DNA of 64,000 bases from Acidimicrobiales bacterium AG-410-I20 (GTDB lineage Bacteria > Actinomycetota > Acidimicrobiia > Acidimicrobiales > MedAcidi-G1): positions 1 to 64,000 of the forward strand of contig QCKS01000001.1 in the NCBI GenBank assembly GCA_003215175.1, given 5' to 3'. The position numbers and the translations under genes are program-made. Shown here one piece after another: positions 63,003 to 64,000 of this stretch. Positions within the stretch are counted from its first letter, which is position 1; the number at the start of each line of letters is the position of its first letter. Below the pieces are notes generated by a model that saw only the letters and a list, made by a program, of their open reading frames with translations, was not told the origin of the DNA and did not search any database.

Positions 63003-64000
63003 AAGAACGCGACCTTCTAAGCCTTGTCCGAAAGGCTTCTCCTGCTAATTGGGCCACAGGGGCAATTGTTGCCTTATCGACTTTTTATTTGCTTTGGATC
63101 GTGAATCCGAACGGAGTTTTATTTACCTCAACGCTGCCAACAGGAGGAGACTTAGGCGCTCACGTCTGGGGCCCTGCATTCATTAGAGATGAGCTGATTC
63201 CAAGGTTTAGGCTTACTGGTTGGACGCCTGACTGGTACGCAGGGTTTCCTGCCTACCACTTTTACATGATTGTCCCAATGCTCCTTATCGTTGCATTAAA
63301 TGTGGGGCTGATTCTTCCGCTTGCAATTCCATTAGCCGTACTAGCAATTGTTGCCTTAGTGCTTTTGTTCCAACACCGACCTTTTGCTTGGATTCCAACG
63401 ATGGGCGTTTTGGTAGTTGCAACAATTTTGATTGTCCCAATTCACTATGGCATTGCGATCAAACTTGTCACAGTAGCTGGCTTAGTTTTTATGCCGATAT
63501 CCGCATGGCTTATGGGACGGCTTTCAGGCCTACCTTTCCCTGCTCCAGCTCTTATGGCGGCTGCGACTCTTCCGTTTATCTTTGATAGATCTTTCAATAT
63601 TTTTGGCGGCAATCTCATGTCAACGATGGCAGGAGAATTCGCTTACGCTCTTGCTGTCTCCTTCTGTCTTGTTTATATCGGAGTCCTCATGAGAGGCATG
63701 GATACAGGCAAGGGAAGAGCATGGGCGGCGCTTTTATTAACACTCACTGGGTTATGCCACTTACTGGTTGCGTTTTACGCTCTAGTTGTAACTCTTTTAG
63801 TGATTCTTTTTCAACCAAGCAAACAGAGAATCCAATGGATCGTAACGACAGGAATTACCTCAGCCTTACTTTCCGCTTTTTGGGTGTTGCCGTTCTGGTG
63901 GCAAAGGGACCACTTGAATGATATGGCATGGGATAAGTTGCCACGGTTCAAATCTTATCTTTGGGATCGCAGTGAACTGGCTGCAGATTTTCTAACAAAC
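62999..64000 (+). CDS. GT-C/PTPS-related-like membrane protein, 3' end cut by window edge
   Basis: Not closed by a stop; the frame is open from GTG 62999 (overlapping the previous TGA) to 64000, 334 codons. One helix near residue 20-36, then a loop with LPTGGDLGAHVWGP and DWYAGFPAYHFYMI, then many helices. The GGDLGAH acidic motif in the first loop and the topology resemble the membrane proteins annotated as 6-pyruvoyl-tetrahydropterin-synthase-related, which are probably GT-C-type glycosyltransferases. Translational coupling with the CPBP gene. Assignment is by motif and topology only. Confidence 0.65.
   Translation, partial: MKERDLLSLVRKASPANWATGAIVALSTFYLLWIVNPNGVLFTSTLPTGGDLGAHVWGPAFIRDELIPRFRLTGWTPDWYAGFPAYHFYMIVPMLLIVALNVGLILPLAIPLAVLAIVALVLLFQHRPFAWIPTMGVLVVATILIVPIHYGIAIKLVTVAGLVFMPISAWLMGRLSGLPFPAPALMAAATLPFIFDRSFNIFGGNLMSTMAGEFAYALAVSFCLVYIGVLMRGMDTGKGRAWAALLLTLTGLCHLLVAFYALVVTLLVILFQPSKQRIQWIVTTGITSALLSAFWVLPFWWQRDHLNDMAWDKLPRFKSYLWDRSELAADFLTN

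Noticed and set aside
1-64000. Changed genetic code with TGA as Trp or Gly
   Set aside because: Many genes here end at TGA, several through ATGA overlaps with the next start, and no other gene shows an internal TGA.
1-64000. CRISPR arrays, IS elements, prophage, tRNA or rRNA genes
   Set aside because: No regularly spaced direct repeats, transposase motifs, phage structural genes, cloverleaf-like segments or rRNA-like stretches were seen on reading.

Overview
The window reads as a chromosomal segment of an actinobacterium, most likely a marine or freshwater member of the Acidimicrobiia type. The reasons are: F420 biosynthesis genes (cofD and cofE), a fused biotin carboxylase/BCCP alpha chain of the AccA3 type, an LCP ligase with a LytR_C-like tail, an actinobacterial-style SpoIID/LytB protein, a DUF5719-like protein behind a giant GT2/membrane protein, and a lipoprotein with a long poly-Thr linker. 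Base composition is AT-leaning by eye, unlike most cultured actinobacteria. The lineage is an inference and no rRNA is present to settle it. Coding density is very high, no intergenic gap exceeds 300 bases, and I saw no tRNA, rRNA, CRISPR array, IS element or phage gene.

Layout. 1-2912: three minus-strand lipoprotein genes (cupredoxin, alpha/beta hydrolase, thioredoxin-like) and a divergent membrane protein. The thioredoxin-like gene has an in-frame TGA exactly where the first Cys of its CxxC motif should be, and the reading frame continues homologously to the end, so it is best read as a selenoprotein. 3025-14927: a surface-glycan block with a class II glutaminase plus PP-loop amidotransferase pair, two GT-C membrane glycosyltransferases, a Wzx-like flippase, and a wbpA/wbpB/wbpE/wbpD-type set for UDP-diacetamido-glucuronic acid. 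15023-26257: a very large lipoprotein, then housekeeping genes (cobalamin adenosyltransferase, PepA, Sir2, a rhodanese-E1 fusion), a second flippase-like protein and a SpoIID/LysM protein.

26260-39145: the dTDP-L-rhamnose operon (rmlA, rmlC, rmlB, rmlD) with a glycosyltransferase, then a Wzm/Wzt ABC exporter set with several GT4 and GT2 enzymes, a coiled-coil protein and a coiled-coil methyltransferase. 39152-44149: AccA3-like carboxylase, BirA, a PabC-like lyase and an LCP ligase. 44146-51388: more glycosyltransferases, a His-rich membrane-anchored protein, an NDP-sugar pyrophosphorylase and an epimerase. 51385-54955: cofE, cofD, gmd and rmd, giving F420 and GDP-D-rhamnose. 55048-64000: giant GT2/membrane protein, DUF5719-like protein, thioredoxin-like protein, FtsH, a CPBP protease and a truncated GT-C-like membrane protein.

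Taken together, most of the window builds, exports and anchors surface glycans: nucleotide sugars (dTDP-L-rhamnose, GDP-D-rhamnose, a probably amidated diacetamido-uronic acid), lipid-linked assembly, two kinds of export (flippase and ABC), and LCP-type attachment to the wall. The linkage of rmlD, LCP, a ManB-like pyrophosphorylase, cofD/cofE, birA and accA3 recalls the Mycobacterium tuberculosis Rv3261-Rv3285 region, from memory.
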